A stretch of 64,000 nucleotides of DNA from contig NZ_CP089290.1 in the NCBI RefSeq assembly GCF_022819385.1, forward strand, positions 372,001 through 436,000, read 5' to 3'. The position numbers and the translations under genes were made by a program. Shown here piece by piece: positions 34,295 through 43,246 of this stretch. Every line of letters begins with the position of its first letter. Position 1 is the first letter of the stretch. Source of the stretch: Candidatus Nanosynbacter sp. HMT-352 (lineage in GTDB: Bacteria; Patescibacteriota; Saccharimonadia; Saccharimonadales; Saccharimonadaceae). A model generated the notes under the pieces. It was not told where the DNA came from and searched no databases. It saw only the letters and a program-made list of their open reading frames with translations.

Positions 34295-35791
34295 ATGTAC
34301 CAGAAAAAGAATCGCACTAAAGAGCTCGCGCGGCGGACCTTTGTGTACACGCTGATGACATTATCACTTATAATTCTTCTTACGTTTTTGACGTTTAGGA
34401 TGCTCGGCTATACGTTTGATCCAAATACGAAAGAATTGCAACAAACTGGACTTGTCCAATACGAATCACATCCTGGCGGGGCGCTGGTTTATGTTGACGA
34501 TATGGAGCTGCGCCGCACTCCGACGAAAAGCACCGTTCTTCCTGGTAAACACACTTTTTCGATGAAATTGGATAAATACGAACCGTGGCAAAAAACGTTG
34601 AATATCAAGTCCGATACCGTTACGAATTTGAATTACGCCAGACTGATTCCGACGAAACGCGAAACCACCGAAGTAAAAACGTTTGACTCATTGCAATCTG
34701 TTTCTCTGTCGCCAGCTGGTAATTTCTTGATGGGATTTGGCGTTAAGGATAAAACTCCGATTCTGACAATTGGCGACATTCGCGACACGAACAAAGATAA
34801 GGAAAAGTTCACGGAGCATGCATTAAGCACGAGCGTTTTGGCTGGCTATTCCCTGTCTTCTGACAATCATACGTTTACTGTGTCGGAGTGGGACCGCGAT
34901 TCTCGTTATGCGCTAGTGAAGCATTCGTATCCGGTAGAAAATAATGCTACGGGCGTGCAATGGTTGGTTTTTGATAGAGAAAATCCAGAGAAAATTACCG
35001 ACGTAACGGCGATGACTGGTTTTGCAATTAAGCAAATCAGCTTTGCGGGAACTGGCGCGCACACGGTTTACGCCTTGCAGGAAACTGGCGAATTGAGGCG
35101 AGTTGACCTTGATAGCTCGACAATTTCTAGCCCAATTTTGACTGGCGTCGAATCTTTCAAGCTTTACGGCGACGATCGTTTGTCCTACCTGGCTGTTATT
35201 GACGGTAAAAAAGTGGCAGGAATTTGGAAACGAGATTGGAAAGAGCCGTTTGTGATTGGCACTTTTGCTACTAATTCTACCCCAGTAATTCGAACTTCTC
35301 GCTATTTCAATAAAGACACTGTAGTCTTGGTTGATGGCAAAAATATGACAATTTACAGAGGCGAAATTTCGGATTCTAAGGACCGCCAAAAAGAGTTCTT
35401 GAAAACGGCGAAGATTATTAAGACTGATAATGTGATCACGAACATAACGATAGACAATGCTGGGCGATTTATCGTAACACAAAACGGCGCGGTACTGCAG
35501 ACTTACGATTTGGAGCGTAAAGAATTGTCGAGCGCGTTTAACATCGGCGTGGCGCAGGAAGTGAAGTGGCTTGACAACTTCTATATTCGTAGCGTTTCTG
35601 CGTCGGGAAAAATGGAGATTCGCGAATTTGACGGCACGAACGCTCATACGCTGATAAGCGTTAAGCCTGGTTTGGATTCTGTTCTGTCCTCGAACCAGCG
35701 ATACGTTTATGGATTGACGACCAACGCTTCTGGAAAAATTGTCCTGAGTAAAATGAATATGGACAATGGTTCGATTGGGCTATTTAATTAA
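34295..35791 (+). CDS. PEGA-domain surface protein with beta-propeller-like C-terminus
   Basis: A 498-aa protein with one N-terminal membrane helix (about 18-40), a PEGA domain (YESHPGGALVYVDDMEL, LPGKHTFSMKLDKYEPW) and about 400 residues of repeated beta strands that look like a WD40-like or propeller fold. PEGA domains occur in surface-exposed proteins. TATAAT (34279-34284) ends 10 bases before the ATG. It converges with the sortase gene, 9 bases apart. Confidence 0.78.
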   Translation: MYQKKNRTKELARRTFVYTLMTLSLIILLTFLTFRMLGYTFDPNTKELQQTGLVQYESHPGGALVYVDDMELRRTPTKSTVLPGKHTFSMKLDKYEPWQKTLNIKSDTVTNLNYARLIPTKRETTEVKTFDSLQSVSLSPAGNFLMGFGVKDKTPILTIGDIRDTNKDKEKFTEHALSTSVLAGYSLSSDNHTFTVSEWDRDSRYALVKHSYPVENNATGVQWLVFDRENPEKITDVTAMTGFAIKQISFAGTGAHTVYALQETGELRRVDLDSSTISSPILTGVESFKLYGDDRLSYLAVIDGKKVAGIWKRDWKEPFVIGTFATNSTPVIRTSRYFNKDTVVLVDGKNMTIYRGEISDSKDRQKEFLKTAKIIKTDNVITNITIDNAGRFIVTQNGAVLQTYDLERKELSSAFNIGVAQEVKWLDNFYIRSVSASGKMEIREFDGTNAHTLISVKPGLDSVLSSNQRYVYGLTTNASGKIVLSKMNMDNGSIGLFN

Positions 35792-35800
35792 ATAGCTAAT

Positions 35801-37204
35801 TTATCGACCGCCGAATAATTTCTCAAGCAAAGTCGGCTCAGGTTTTCCTGGGATATTTGATTTGTTGCTTTGTTGCTGATTTGAGCTGGATTCTGAAGTC
35901 GCGGTGGCTTTGCTTGGGTCTGGGCTGATTTGTTCTGCGAAGATAAGAAGTCGCTTTTCTGCGGTTCCTAAAGGCACGCAACTTACAAGTGTCAGCATTG
36001 GTTTATCTGTGTTAATCTGAACTTTTGAAACTTCGGTCGGCATAACAACTTCTGTTGAGGTTATCTTATAGGTATAGCGTTTCCCGTTGTAATTCATGTA
36101 AATAATATCGCCCTTGACCAACTTTTCATTCTGAGCAAAAACGAATTTATAATCGCCACCAGCAAAAGCGTCGTTACTGGAGTGGGCGGCAAATACGGCA
36201 TTTCCGACTTCGCCCGGCACGGCACTGGCGCCAGGAATTGAAAAGTGAGCTACTCCCTTCTCCATGGCTTTTGATTGCGATTTCGTGTCGCTGGCGGCAC
36301 CGTAAATAACTGGCGCGTCAACGTTAATCTTTGGAATAATAATCCTAGGCTCGGGTCCGACAGTTACGTCGGTGGAGGCGTCAACGATGATGTTTTGCGG
36401 GTTAATTGCGCCAGGTGTTGTGTAAGCTGCGACCGCGCCGAAAATAACGCGGTTATATTGCAAAAACATGAAGACTAATAACACCGATAATCCAGCAATC
36501 GCCGGAACAAAATGCCGGGATTTTTTCACCTTATTTGCGGAGTCGCGAACCTTTTGCTGAATTTGACTGCGAAGTTCTTTTATGGCTGCTTTTTGTGGGT
36601 CCAGAGGCTCGTCTGCGCTGACTACGGGCGTGATATTCTGATTTTCCTTCGTCAATCGAGAAATTTCACGGTTTTTTGCCGCAATGTCGCCAGCATAGTA
36701 ACGCTCGTAATACATCTGATAATATTTCTGCCAAGCACTGTGATATTGCTTCCATTGGTCGGCTGAAACTTGAGTGTGAATGGCTGAATTTTGAGTTTGA
36801 GTGGTTTGGTTTGCGGAAGCGGAATTGCTAATTTGTGGATTTGACTGAATCTGGGTTTGGGCAATTGGCGTTGTCCTCATAGCGTGATTGACGGTGTCTT
36901 TTTTCGGCTCTGGCTGTGGTGTTGTTAAAGCTTGCTGAGGCTCGGCTATTTGTGTCTTAGGCTGTTCTGATCGGACTTCGGGTTTTGGTTGTAATTGAGC
37001 GGAAAATGGTTGCGTCCGAGGCTTTTCTGGTGTGGAATTTTGCTCTTCTGTTCTGGAATAAATAGCGTCAAGTTGCCCACGAATAACATCAGCAGCGGCA
37101 TTTCGTGAGGCTGCTGAGTCGCGAGTTGGCGGCGTGAGAGATCGGCGCTGATCTGATACCGGCATGCCCACTCGACCGTTTGATTGATCATCCGTCGGAT
37201 ACAT
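35801..37204 (-). CDS. Sortase (class D/E-like) with long low-complexity N-terminus
   Basis: A 467-aa protein: 200 residues rich in Gln, Pro, Thr and Ser, one membrane helix (about 225-245) and a sortase domain. Catalytic His is in FAAHSSNDAF, Cys in TLVSC, and Arg in EKRLLIFAEQ. Sortases join surface proteins to the wall or to pilins. No clear LPxTG substrate or pilin cluster is visible in this window. TATAAT ends 10 bases before the ATG. Confidence 0.85.
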   Translation of the reverse strand: MYPTDDQSNGRVGMPVSDQRRSLTPPTRDSAASRNAAADVIRGQLDAIYSRTEEQNSTPEKPRTQPFSAQLQPKPEVRSEQPKTQIAEPQQALTTPQPEPKKDTVNHAMRTTPIAQTQIQSNPQISNSASANQTTQTQNSAIHTQVSADQWKQYHSAWQKYYQMYYERYYAGDIAAKNREISRLTKENQNITPVVSADEPLDPQKAAIKELRSQIQQKVRDSANKVKKSRHFVPAIAGLSVLLVFMFLQYNRVIFGAVAAYTTPGAINPQNIIVDASTDVTVGPEPRIIIPKINVDAPVIYGAASDTKSQSKAMEKGVAHFSIPGASAVPGEVGNAVFAAHSSNDAFAGGDYKFVFAQNEKLVKGDIIYMNYNGKRYTYKITSTEVVMPTEVSKVQINTDKPMLTLVSCVPLGTAEKRLLIFAEQISPDPSKATATSESSSNQQQSNKSNIPGKPEPTLLEKLFGGR

Positions 37205-37273
37205 AACTTATTTCATTATACGTCAAATTGATATCAAATAAAAGTCGTGCTTGTGAGAAATTGCTAGTTGTGT

Positions 37274-37279
37274 TACAAT
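37274..37279 (+). promoter_or_regulatory. -10 box of tRNA-Leu
   Basis: TACAAT about 28 bases before the mature tRNA 5' end. Confidence 0.5.
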
Positions 37280-37307
37280 CATACGGTAGCTTGGAGCGTT
37301 CTCTTGT

Positions 37308-37394
37308 GCCGCGGTGGCGGAATTGGTAGACGCGCTAGACTCAAAATCTGGTGAGCAATAGCTCGTGCCGGTTCAAGTCCGGCCCGCGGTACCA
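37308..37394 (+). tRNA. tRNA-Leu (anticodon CAA), CCA encoded
   Basis: A class II tRNA of 87 bases. The acceptor GCCGCGG (37308-37314) pairs with CCGCGGT (37384-37390); the anticodon loop CTCAAAA contains CAA; a long variable arm (GGTGAGCAATAGCTC) and a GGTTCAAGTCC T arm follow. The 3' CCA is encoded. A CGTCC/GGGCG hairpin with seven T residues follows at 37408-37437. Confidence 0.95.
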
Positions 37395-37407
37395 GAGGCA
37401 GCTTCAG

Positions 37408-37437
37408 GTGATAATCGTCCGTTTTGGGCGATTTTTT
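37408..37437 (+). terminator. Terminator after tRNA-Leu
   Basis: ATCGTCC and GGGCGAT pair around GTTTT and are followed by a T run on the plus strand. Confidence 0.75.
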
Positions 37438-37443
37438 TATGCA

Positions 37444-37517
37444 AAGAAAACAGCCCGCAGAAAGGCGCTACCGAGGCTTTATAGCCTTCCAGGCGAGCTG
37501 TTTTCTTCCTGCGGGCT
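37444..37517 (-). terminator. Compound hairpin terminator with alternative pairings
   Basis: AAGAAAACAGC (37444-37454) pairs with GCTGTTTTCTT (37497-37507), and AGCCCGCAG (37452-37460) pairs with CTGCGGGCT (37509-37517). The left arms share bases so the two stems compete. An inner AGGCT/AGCCT hairpin lies near 37473-37488. On the minus strand the second stem is followed by GTTTTCTTTG. It ends the small gene at 37518. Confidence 0.75.
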
Positions 37518-37730
37518 TTATTGCCCTCCTCTATGCATCCCTACACTCAACAACAAGAATGCATATCCAGTGAATCCCCCTCCCAGTGATCCAATGAGAA
37601 TTGCGGGGATGAGGTCGGTTTGTAGCAGAAGTGCTATTATCGCTCCGACTAGGACTCCTGCTAGGGCGGGGATGATGATGATCACGATAACCGTGATAAT
37701 CATGATGAATACGACCCAGATTTTTTTCAT
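37518..37730 (-). CDS. Small two-helix membrane protein, cassette gene
   Basis: A 70-aa protein that is nearly all hydrophobic: helix 1 at about 3-27 (IMIITVIVIIIIPALAG), helix 2 at about 35-60 with a GSLGGGF turn, and a short His/Arg tail. The ATG at 37730 is chosen over 37757 because AAAGGAAG stands 6 bases before it, and the CACTTC/GAAGTG hairpin overlaps that site. A 75-base leader with a CTTTCGCC/GGCGAAAG hairpin and its own promoter and terminator make a stand-alone cassette like that at 20935. Function unknown. Confidence 0.72.
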   Translation of the reverse strand: MKKIWVVFIMIITVIVIIIIPALAGVLVGAIIALLLQTDLIPAILIGSLGGGFTGYAFLLLSVGMHRGGQ

Positions 37731-37811
37731 GACACTTCCTTTCAAGAAGTGCTTCACTCACGACTAAGGGCTACTTTCGCCCTTGACAAGTCGCGGCGAA
37801 AGCTTGTTACT

Positions 37812-37840
37812 ATAATACAACTAATTGTACGTAATGTCAA
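37812..37840 (-). promoter_or_regulatory. Sigma-70 promoter of the 37518 cassette
   Basis: Minus strand TTGACA (37840-37835), 17-base spacer, TATTAT (37817-37812). Predicted start near 37805. Confidence 0.7.
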
Positions 37841-37858
37841 GTGGATATTTATGCGAGG

Positions 37859-38650
37859 CTACATTTTGCAAATAGCGGTGCTGATTGCTGCCAGTGGCGC
37901 TTTCGGCGACCAAATCAAGTAGCTTGCGGCGCGGGCGCCGACGTTTCCCCGCCAAATTGCCATTGGTGCGTCCCATTTTTGGGTGACGACTTCTCCGCTG
38001 TGAGCGATTATTAAATTGTCGGCATGAAAAACGCAAATTGTTACGGGATATGTGATGGTGAATTTGTGAAGCGCTTCGACGAGTTGCGATAATTGAATGC
38101 TGAACGTAATCATTTTTGGATAAAAAATTGCGCGGAATATTTTCTGAACTTGCGCCAGACTTGCTACGAAAACCACGTGCGGATTGTCCAGAATTTCCTG
38201 AAAACTATTTTGTACAAGGTCAATCGCGTCTCGCGTCAGCACGACGGGAATTTCTGACTTTTTGATCAATTCTTCGTAGACAATTGCCGTCTGACTATTC
38301 CGTCCAGCGTCGCCGCATAATAGCAATACGTCCGCCCATCTTTCCAACGCCAAAGTTTCAGTGAGCGCTTCGTTTGCCAGGCTTCCTGATTGGTTTGTCG
38401 GTGCGAATAACACGTCGGTCATATTCGCGGGAACATTTTTTTTCAAGGCGTCAGGCAGTAAAACGCGAGCCTCGCCCACGCCAGTTTTAAGGGATTCTTG
38501 GTAACTTTCTGCCACCGCCAAAAAGCCTAATTTGTTGCCGCCGATAATTCCCAATTTCCCTGCTTGGTCGCGTCGTTCTGGCTTATTCCATTCGACATCT
38601 GGAAAAAGTGGCTTCCCTGGTTCTTGTTTTTGCCAAAATTTCATATCCAT
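37859..38650 (-). CDS. Diverged NnrD-like (NAD(P)H-hydrate dehydratase/ribokinase fold) protein
   Basis: A 263-aa protein whose middle (RRDQAGKLGIIGGNKLGFLAVAES, then GEARVLLPDAL) resembles the start of ADP-dependent NAD(P)H-hydrate dehydratase, a repair enzyme of the ribokinase superfamily. The usual C-terminal GSGDVLAG catalytic motif is not seen; the matching place reads RGNVGARAASY, so activity may be lost or altered. The ATG overlaps the xthA stop (TAATG), so it is translated with exonuclease III. Confidence 0.55.
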   Translation of the reverse strand: MDMKFWQKQEPGKPLFPDVEWNKPERRDQAGKLGIIGGNKLGFLAVAESYQESLKTGVGEARVLLPDALKKNVPANMTDVLFAPTNQSGSLANEALTETLALERWADVLLLCGDAGRNSQTAIVYEELIKKSEIPVVLTRDAIDLVQNSFQEILDNPHVVFVASLAQVQKIFRAIFYPKMITFSIQLSQLVEALHKFTITYPVTICVFHADNLIIAHSGEVVTQKWDAPMAIWRGNVGARAASYLIWSPKAPLAAISTAICKM

Positions 38651-39450
38651 TACAAATTTACCTCAATACTCACCGGACAATGATCGCTGCCCATTTGTTT
38701 TGGATGAATTTGCGGATTAGTAACGCGATTTGCAATTTCACGCGACGCCAGCCAATAGTCAATCCGCCAACCGACATTTCGCGCCCTGGCATTCGCCCAA
38801 TGCGTCCACCAAGTGTACGCGCCAGTTTTTTCAGGGAAAGCCGCCCGGAAAGTGTCTGTAAAACCAGCGTCCAAATAGTTCTGAAAACCTTCCCGTTCTT
38901 CGTCGGTGAAGCCATGTTTGCCGACGTTGGGTTTTGGATTTGCCAAGTCAATTTCTTGATGCGCCACGTTCATATCGCCACAATAAAGGACTGGCTTTGA
39001 CAATTCCAGCTCTTCCAGATAAGCCAACACCGCCTTGTCCCATTTTTTATATCGTAAATCCAATCGGCTTAAATCACCCTTTGAATTCGGAGTATAGCAA
39101 TTGACAACCCAAAAATCGTCAAACTCGGCGGTGATGATTCGTCCTTCGTCAGCAGGATTGCCATACTTATCACCAGTTAGGTCGAATCTTTCAATTATAT
39201 TTTGTGGAAATCCATTATACCAATTGAGCGGTGGGATTTTTGAGAAAATTGCCGTACCAGAATAGCCTTTTTTGGTAGCGGAATAGAAATGCTCGTGATA
39301 ATTCGGCAGGTCAATTTCAACTTGATCTCGTGTGGCTTTGGTTTCTTGTAGGCATAAAATATCTGGATTGTACGTGTCGATGAACTTCGCGAATTCACCT
39401 TTATTGATGACCGCGCGAATACCATTTACGTTCCAAGAGAAAAGCTTCAT
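38650..39450 (-). CDS. xthA: Exodeoxyribonuclease III
   Basis: A 266-aa EEP-family nuclease acting at abasic sites in base-excision repair. Motifs: SWNVNGIRAV, LQETKA (metal-binding Glu), GDMNVAH, and the final SDHCPVS with catalytic Asp-His. TATAAT (39462-39457) ends 6 bases before the ATG. Downstream gene overlaps by 1 base. Confidence 0.95.
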   Translation of the reverse strand: MKLFSWNVNGIRAVINKGEFAKFIDTYNPDILCLQETKATRDQVEIDLPNYHEHFYSATKKGYSGTAIFSKIPPLNWYNGFPQNIIERFDLTGDKYGNPADEGRIITAEFDDFWVVNCYTPNSKGDLSRLDLRYKKWDKAVLAYLEELELSKPVLYCGDMNVAHQEIDLANPKPNVGKHGFTDEEREGFQNYLDAGFTDTFRAAFPEKTGAYTWWTHWANARARNVGWRIDYWLASREIANRVTNPQIHPKQMGSDHCPVSIEVNL

Positions 39451-39486
39451 AATTTTATTATACCGTGATGATATAATTTAATGAAT

Positions 39487-40290
39487 ATGCTACCAATGTA
39501 CGATAAGTTTTTGGGCGAAATATCAAGCGACTTCATGGACGTCGGAGGCGTGAAAACTGCTTATTATTTTTATCAAGGCGGCTCGAAGAAAACTATTTTG
39601 CTAATTCATGGCATTGGTGGCGATTTTCACGGAATGATTCCGCTGGCTTATCACCTGAAAAATGACGCGAATTTGGTGTTTGTTGACTTGCCTTCTCACG
39701 GCAGAAGTCAATTGATAAAAGATATGAAAATGAGCGACGTTGAAAATTGGGCGATGAATTTGATGTCGGCTTTTGACAGTAAAGGCGTGTCAATTGACGA
39801 GGTTGTTGCTCATTCGCTTGGATGTTTGGCGGCAAATAAAATGCAATGCCAGAAAATTTGGTACATCAGTCCTCCGATGAAAACTTCGGTTATGTCGAGA
39901 ATTTCCTCGTCGTTCTTTTATCGCACTCGTCGGGCGAATCAATATATTTATTTGAACTATTATTTTTCGGTGTTCCGTGGGCTGTGTTTGGTGAATAATA
40001 GACAGAAAAATGTCGTGGATTTGATACGGTGGCTGACGAAAAATACGCGAGTAACGCGGCGGCAATATTTGGAGCAATCGAAAATTGCGCGGGATATTTC
40101 TCGGAGTAAAAAAATTATTATTTCTGAGCGCGAATTTACGGGATTGATAGTTGGGCGACGAGACAAGATTTCGCTTCCTGTGAATGCAGCCGATGGTGTA
40201 AAAATTGATAAATTTGTGGAGCTTGATACGGGGCATTTGTCGGTGTTGGATAGTCCAGAACTGGTTGCCGAATTGATATTGACGGAATAA
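39487..40290 (+). CDS. Alpha/beta hydrolase
   Basis: A 267-aa alpha/beta-hydrolase: oxyanion segment LLIHGIGGDFHG, DLPSHGRS, nucleophile Ser in AHSLGC, and a His near the C-terminus in DTGHLSVLDSPE. Of two close ATGs, 39487 is favoured since TATAAT (39472-39477) ends 9 bases before it. The next genes encode two glycosyltransferases in the same direction, each with its own -10 box. Substrate unknown. Confidence 0.8.
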   Translation: MLPMYDKFLGEISSDFMDVGGVKTAYYFYQGGSKKTILLIHGIGGDFHGMIPLAYHLKNDANLVFVDLPSHGRSQLIKDMKMSDVENWAMNLMSAFDSKGVSIDEVVAHSLGCLAANKMQCQKIWYISPPMKTSVMSRISSSFFYRTRRANQYIYLNYYFSVFRGLCLVNNRQKNVVDLIRWLTKNTRVTRRQYLEQSKIARDISRSKKIIISEREFTGLIVGRRDKISLPVNAADGVKIDKFVELDTGHLSVLDSPELVAELILTE

Positions 40291-40310
40291 TTATTTGCTA
40301 TACTGTAGAT

Positions 40311-41333
40311 ATGAGTAAGAAAGACGATAAAAAACTAATTGTTGATATGATTTCTGAGAGCGAATTCACTGTTCAGGGTCATGGTGTGCATACGGCTTAT
40401 AAGGAGATTACGGACGCGCTGCGTAAAAGAAAAGATATTGATATTGAAGTGAATTCTGATCGTCCCGCTGACATTATCCATATCCAGACTATGGGTTTGT
40501 ATTCGTTTCGGCATTTGATGAAAAAAAGTGGCAAGAAAGTTGTTTCCGCTCACATTGTGCCGGATAGTTTTATCGGTTCGATTAAAGGCGCGAAATATTG
40601 GAAGCCTTTAGGTCGAGCGTGGCTGAAATTCTTTTATAAAAAGGCTGATTTGGTTTTAGCTTGCTCTGGTATGGTTGCTGATGAGTTGATAAATGATATG
40701 CACGTGCCAAAGACGAAAGTTCTTTACAATACGATAAATATGTCGAGATATAAGCATTCTGCTGCGGAGAAAAAGTCGGCTCGGAAGAAGCTTGGCTTGA
40801 AAGATAGCGATTTTGTAGTGATGGGAAATGGTCAAGTTCAGCCACGAAAGCGTTTGGATATTTTAATAAAAGCTGCCAAAGAAATGCCAGATGTGAAGTT
40901 TTTCTGGGTGGGAGGAATTCCGTTTAAGAATTTGGGTGCAGATTATAACGCCATGCAAAATATGATAAAAAATGCGCCGAATAATCTCACTGTAACTGGT
41001 GTGATACCTCTGGAGAATGTTCGTGACTATTATGTCGCTGCCGACGTTTTTGTTCTGCCAGCTATGCAGGAAAATCATCCTATGTGCGTCTTGGAGGCGG
41101 CTGGCGCTGGCTTGCCGATCATTCTGCGCGACATTCCGCAATATAACGACACATTTAAGGGCGACGCTGTTATGGCGAAAACGGACGATGAGTTCTTGGA
41201 GTTGATCAGTAAATTGCGCAAAGATAAGAAAGCCTATAAGAAAGCGCAACTTGGTGCTGAGAAAATTGCCAAACGTTTTGACAGTAGTGCTGGCGCCGAG
41301 CGCTTGGTTGAATTTTATCGATCGCTGATATAA
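40311..41333 (+). CDS. GT4-family glycosyltransferase, possibly glycolipid second-sugar enzyme
   Basis: A 340-aa GT-B enzyme. The N-terminus SESEFTVQGHGVHTAYKE resembles the acceptor-binding part of glucosyl-diacylglycerol glucosyltransferases, and the C-terminal donor motif ENHPMCVLEAAGAGLPIIL carries the E-x7-E signature of GT4. It is paired with a second GT4 gene, as alpha-monoglucosyl and diglucosyl-diacylglycerol synthases often are; a role in membrane glycolipids is therefore inferred. TATACT (40299-40304) ends 6 bases before the ATG. Confidence 0.78.
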   Translation: MSKKDDKKLIVDMISESEFTVQGHGVHTAYKEITDALRKRKDIDIEVNSDRPADIIHIQTMGLYSFRHLMKKSGKKVVSAHIVPDSFIGSIKGAKYWKPLGRAWLKFFYKKADLVLACSGMVADELINDMHVPKTKVLYNTINMSRYKHSAAEKKSARKKLGLKDSDFVVMGNGQVQPRKRLDILIKAAKEMPDVKFFWVGGIPFKNLGADYNAMQNMIKNAPNNLTVTGVIPLENVRDYYVAADVFVLPAMQENHPMCVLEAAGAGLPIILRDIPQYNDTFKGDAVMAKTDDEFLELISKLRKDKKAYKKAQLGAEKIAKRFDSSAGAERLVEFYRSLI

Positions 41334-41352
41334 ATGGTATAATGAGGACATT

Positions 41353-42651
41353 ATGAGGATAGGACTTTTTACGGACAGCTACAGGCCGTCCATTAACGGT
41401 ATCGTTTACGTTGTTGAATCATTAAAGCGCGAGCTGGAAGCTTTGGGGCATGAGGTTTATGTTTTTTGCCCAGCAAAGTCTATTAGTCCGTCCAAGCAAG
41501 CCGAACTTCTTCACGAAGATGAAAATAGTCGAATAATTCGTTTTCGTTCAATTACAGGCGCGTTTTTTGATGATTACGACACGTCGGTATTCTTCCCTCC
41601 CGTAGTGCAGCGTCAAATTGCTAATATGCATCTGGACATTGTTCATATTTTTACGCCGTCGCAAATTGGGCTATTGGGCGTGAAGGCAGCGAAGAAAAAT
41701 AATATTCCTTTGATTATCCAACATTGTACGGATCTGTACGAATTCGTCGATCATTATCCTGCGGTTTTGCCAGGAGTTTTGGTGTTGGCGGGAGTGGTTT
41801 TTCCATTGTCGGTAAAATTGAATGGACAGGATTTGCTGGAAGTTGCCAAGCTTTATCGTCCGCGTAGTGGTGTAACGAAATGGAATAAAGATATAATTGA
41901 GCGTGTTATTACTATTTTATACAGCAAGGCGGATGCGGTGATTGCCTTGTCGCGTAAAAGTCGTGATCAATTGGAATCTTGGCAGACTGAAGATTACGCG
42001 TACGATGTTACTTTAATACCAAACGGCGTGAATGCTCTTCCGCGGGCAAGCGCGAAACGAGTTGCGGAATTTCGCGAGCAATGGGGTCTTGATGAAAAAG
42101 ATGAAGTGTTTGGCTTTGTGGGGCGTTTGGGCGAGGAAAAGAATTTGCCAATTTTGATTCAGGCGTTTAGCGAGTTTATTGCCGAAGCTCGTCCGAAATC
42201 GAAGCTATTGTTTGTCGGTGATTTTGAATATCGAAAGACTTTGGAGAAAATGGCAGCCGAGACGGATTTTGCGGATAGGATTATATTTACTGGCGCTATG
42301 CCACGAGAAGATTTGGGCGTGGCGTATAAAGTGATGAATGTGTTTACTTTTCCTTCGCTTAAAGATACGCAAGGCTGGGTTCTTCATGAAGCCGCTCACG
42401 CTGGAAAGCCGATTGTTATTATTGACAAGGAAGTTTCAGAGGTCGTGAAGGACGGAGTTAATGGATATTTTGCGGAGAATAATCCAGAAAGTGTCGCAGA
42501 AAAAGTAATCGCAATTCTAAAAAGCCCGAAGAAGCAAGCAGAATTTAGTGCTGAAAGTAAAAAATTAGCCAACAAGTTTACGGAGCGAAGTCAAGTGAAA
42601 AAGCTCGAAAAGCTTTATCAAAAGCTAATTGACGCGCGCGAAAATCAATAA
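41353..42651 (+). CDS. GT4-family glycosyltransferase, possibly monoglucosyl-diacylglycerol synthase
   Basis: A 432-aa GT-B enzyme starting MRIGLFTDSYRPSINGIVY, with -HIFTPSQIGLLG--A, VGRLGEEKN and the donor-site block EAAHAGKPIV. It resembles 1,2-diacylglycerol 3-glucosyltransferases (alpha-MGS) and PimB/MgtA-like enzymes. Internal hydrophobic stretch (PGVLVLAGVVFPLSV, about 140-155) may touch the membrane. TATAAT (41338-41343) ends 9 bases before the ATG. Confidence 0.8.
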   Translation: MRIGLFTDSYRPSINGIVYVVESLKRELEALGHEVYVFCPAKSISPSKQAELLHEDENSRIIRFRSITGAFFDDYDTSVFFPPVVQRQIANMHLDIVHIFTPSQIGLLGVKAAKKNNIPLIIQHCTDLYEFVDHYPAVLPGVLVLAGVVFPLSVKLNGQDLLEVAKLYRPRSGVTKWNKDIIERVITILYSKADAVIALSRKSRDQLESWQTEDYAYDVTLIPNGVNALPRASAKRVAEFREQWGLDEKDEVFGFVGRLGEEKNLPILIQAFSEFIAEARPKSKLLFVGDFEYRKTLEKMAAETDFADRIIFTGAMPREDLGVAYKVMNVFTFPSLKDTQGWVLHEAAHAGKPIVIIDKEVSEVVKDGVNGYFAENNPESVAEKVIAILKSPKKQAEFSAESKKLANKFTERSQVKKLEKLYQKLIDARENQ

Positions 42652-42680
42652 ATTCTGAGCCCAGTTCGTAGTTAATGCGA

Positions 42681-43157
42681 TTATCTATTAGAGATAAGTC
42701 GCCTGGTTTCTCGGTCTTGGTCGCGGCGCTTGATGGTTTGGCGCTTGTCGTAATTTTTCTTACCTTTTCCGAGCGCAATTACAATTTTAATGAATTTTCC
42801 GTTGGTCAATAATTTGGTCGGGATGATTGTCATTCCCTGTTTTTTGGCTTCTGTAAAATTGGACAATTGTTTTTTACTTACCAATAATTTCCGCGCCGAA
42901 GTGTCGACTGAACGGCTATTTGCTTCTCCGCGAACATTTAATCGCAGCGAAAAGCTGGCGTTATTTAGCCACAATTCGCCGTTTCTTAAGCTAACAAATG
43001 AGCCCTTAAGCTGGACGTGACCTTCTCTGGCGGCTCGCACTTCCATTCCAGTTAAAACCAAGCCAGCTACAATTTCTTCGCCAAGTTCATAATCAAACCG
43101 TGCGCGACGATTGATGATATTTTGCGTAGTTGGTTTTTTGGCTTTTAGCTTTGACAT
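42681..43157 (-). CDS. smpB: SsrA-binding protein SmpB
   Basis: A 158-aa partner of tmRNA in ribosome rescue. Typical motifs: YELGEEIVAGLVLTGMEVRAAREG, LKGSFV, a central KLLVSKKQ and a basic C-terminal tail (GKGKKNYDKRQTIKRRDQDR) that enters the decoding site. TATAAT (43170-43165) ends 7 bases before the ATG. Its presence implies a tmRNA gene in the genome; none was proven here. Confidence 0.95.
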   Translation of the reverse strand: MSKLKAKKPTTQNIINRRARFDYELGEEIVAGLVLTGMEVRAAREGHVQLKGSFVSLRNGELWLNNASFSLRLNVRGEANSRSVDTSARKLLVSKKQLSNFTEAKKQGMTIIPTKLLTNGKFIKIVIALGKGKKNYDKRQTIKRRDQDRETRRLISNR

Positions 43158-43246
43158 GGATTATATTATAGCAAAACTTAACGCGACAGTATATTTAGGC
43201 TAGTTTGGTGCGGCTGAAATGTGACTTATGTTACAATATCTCAAGC

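Noticed and set aside
43205..43246. Upstream start of the ABC-F gene
   Set aside because: The extra 14 residues include the -10 region and are not part of the family.
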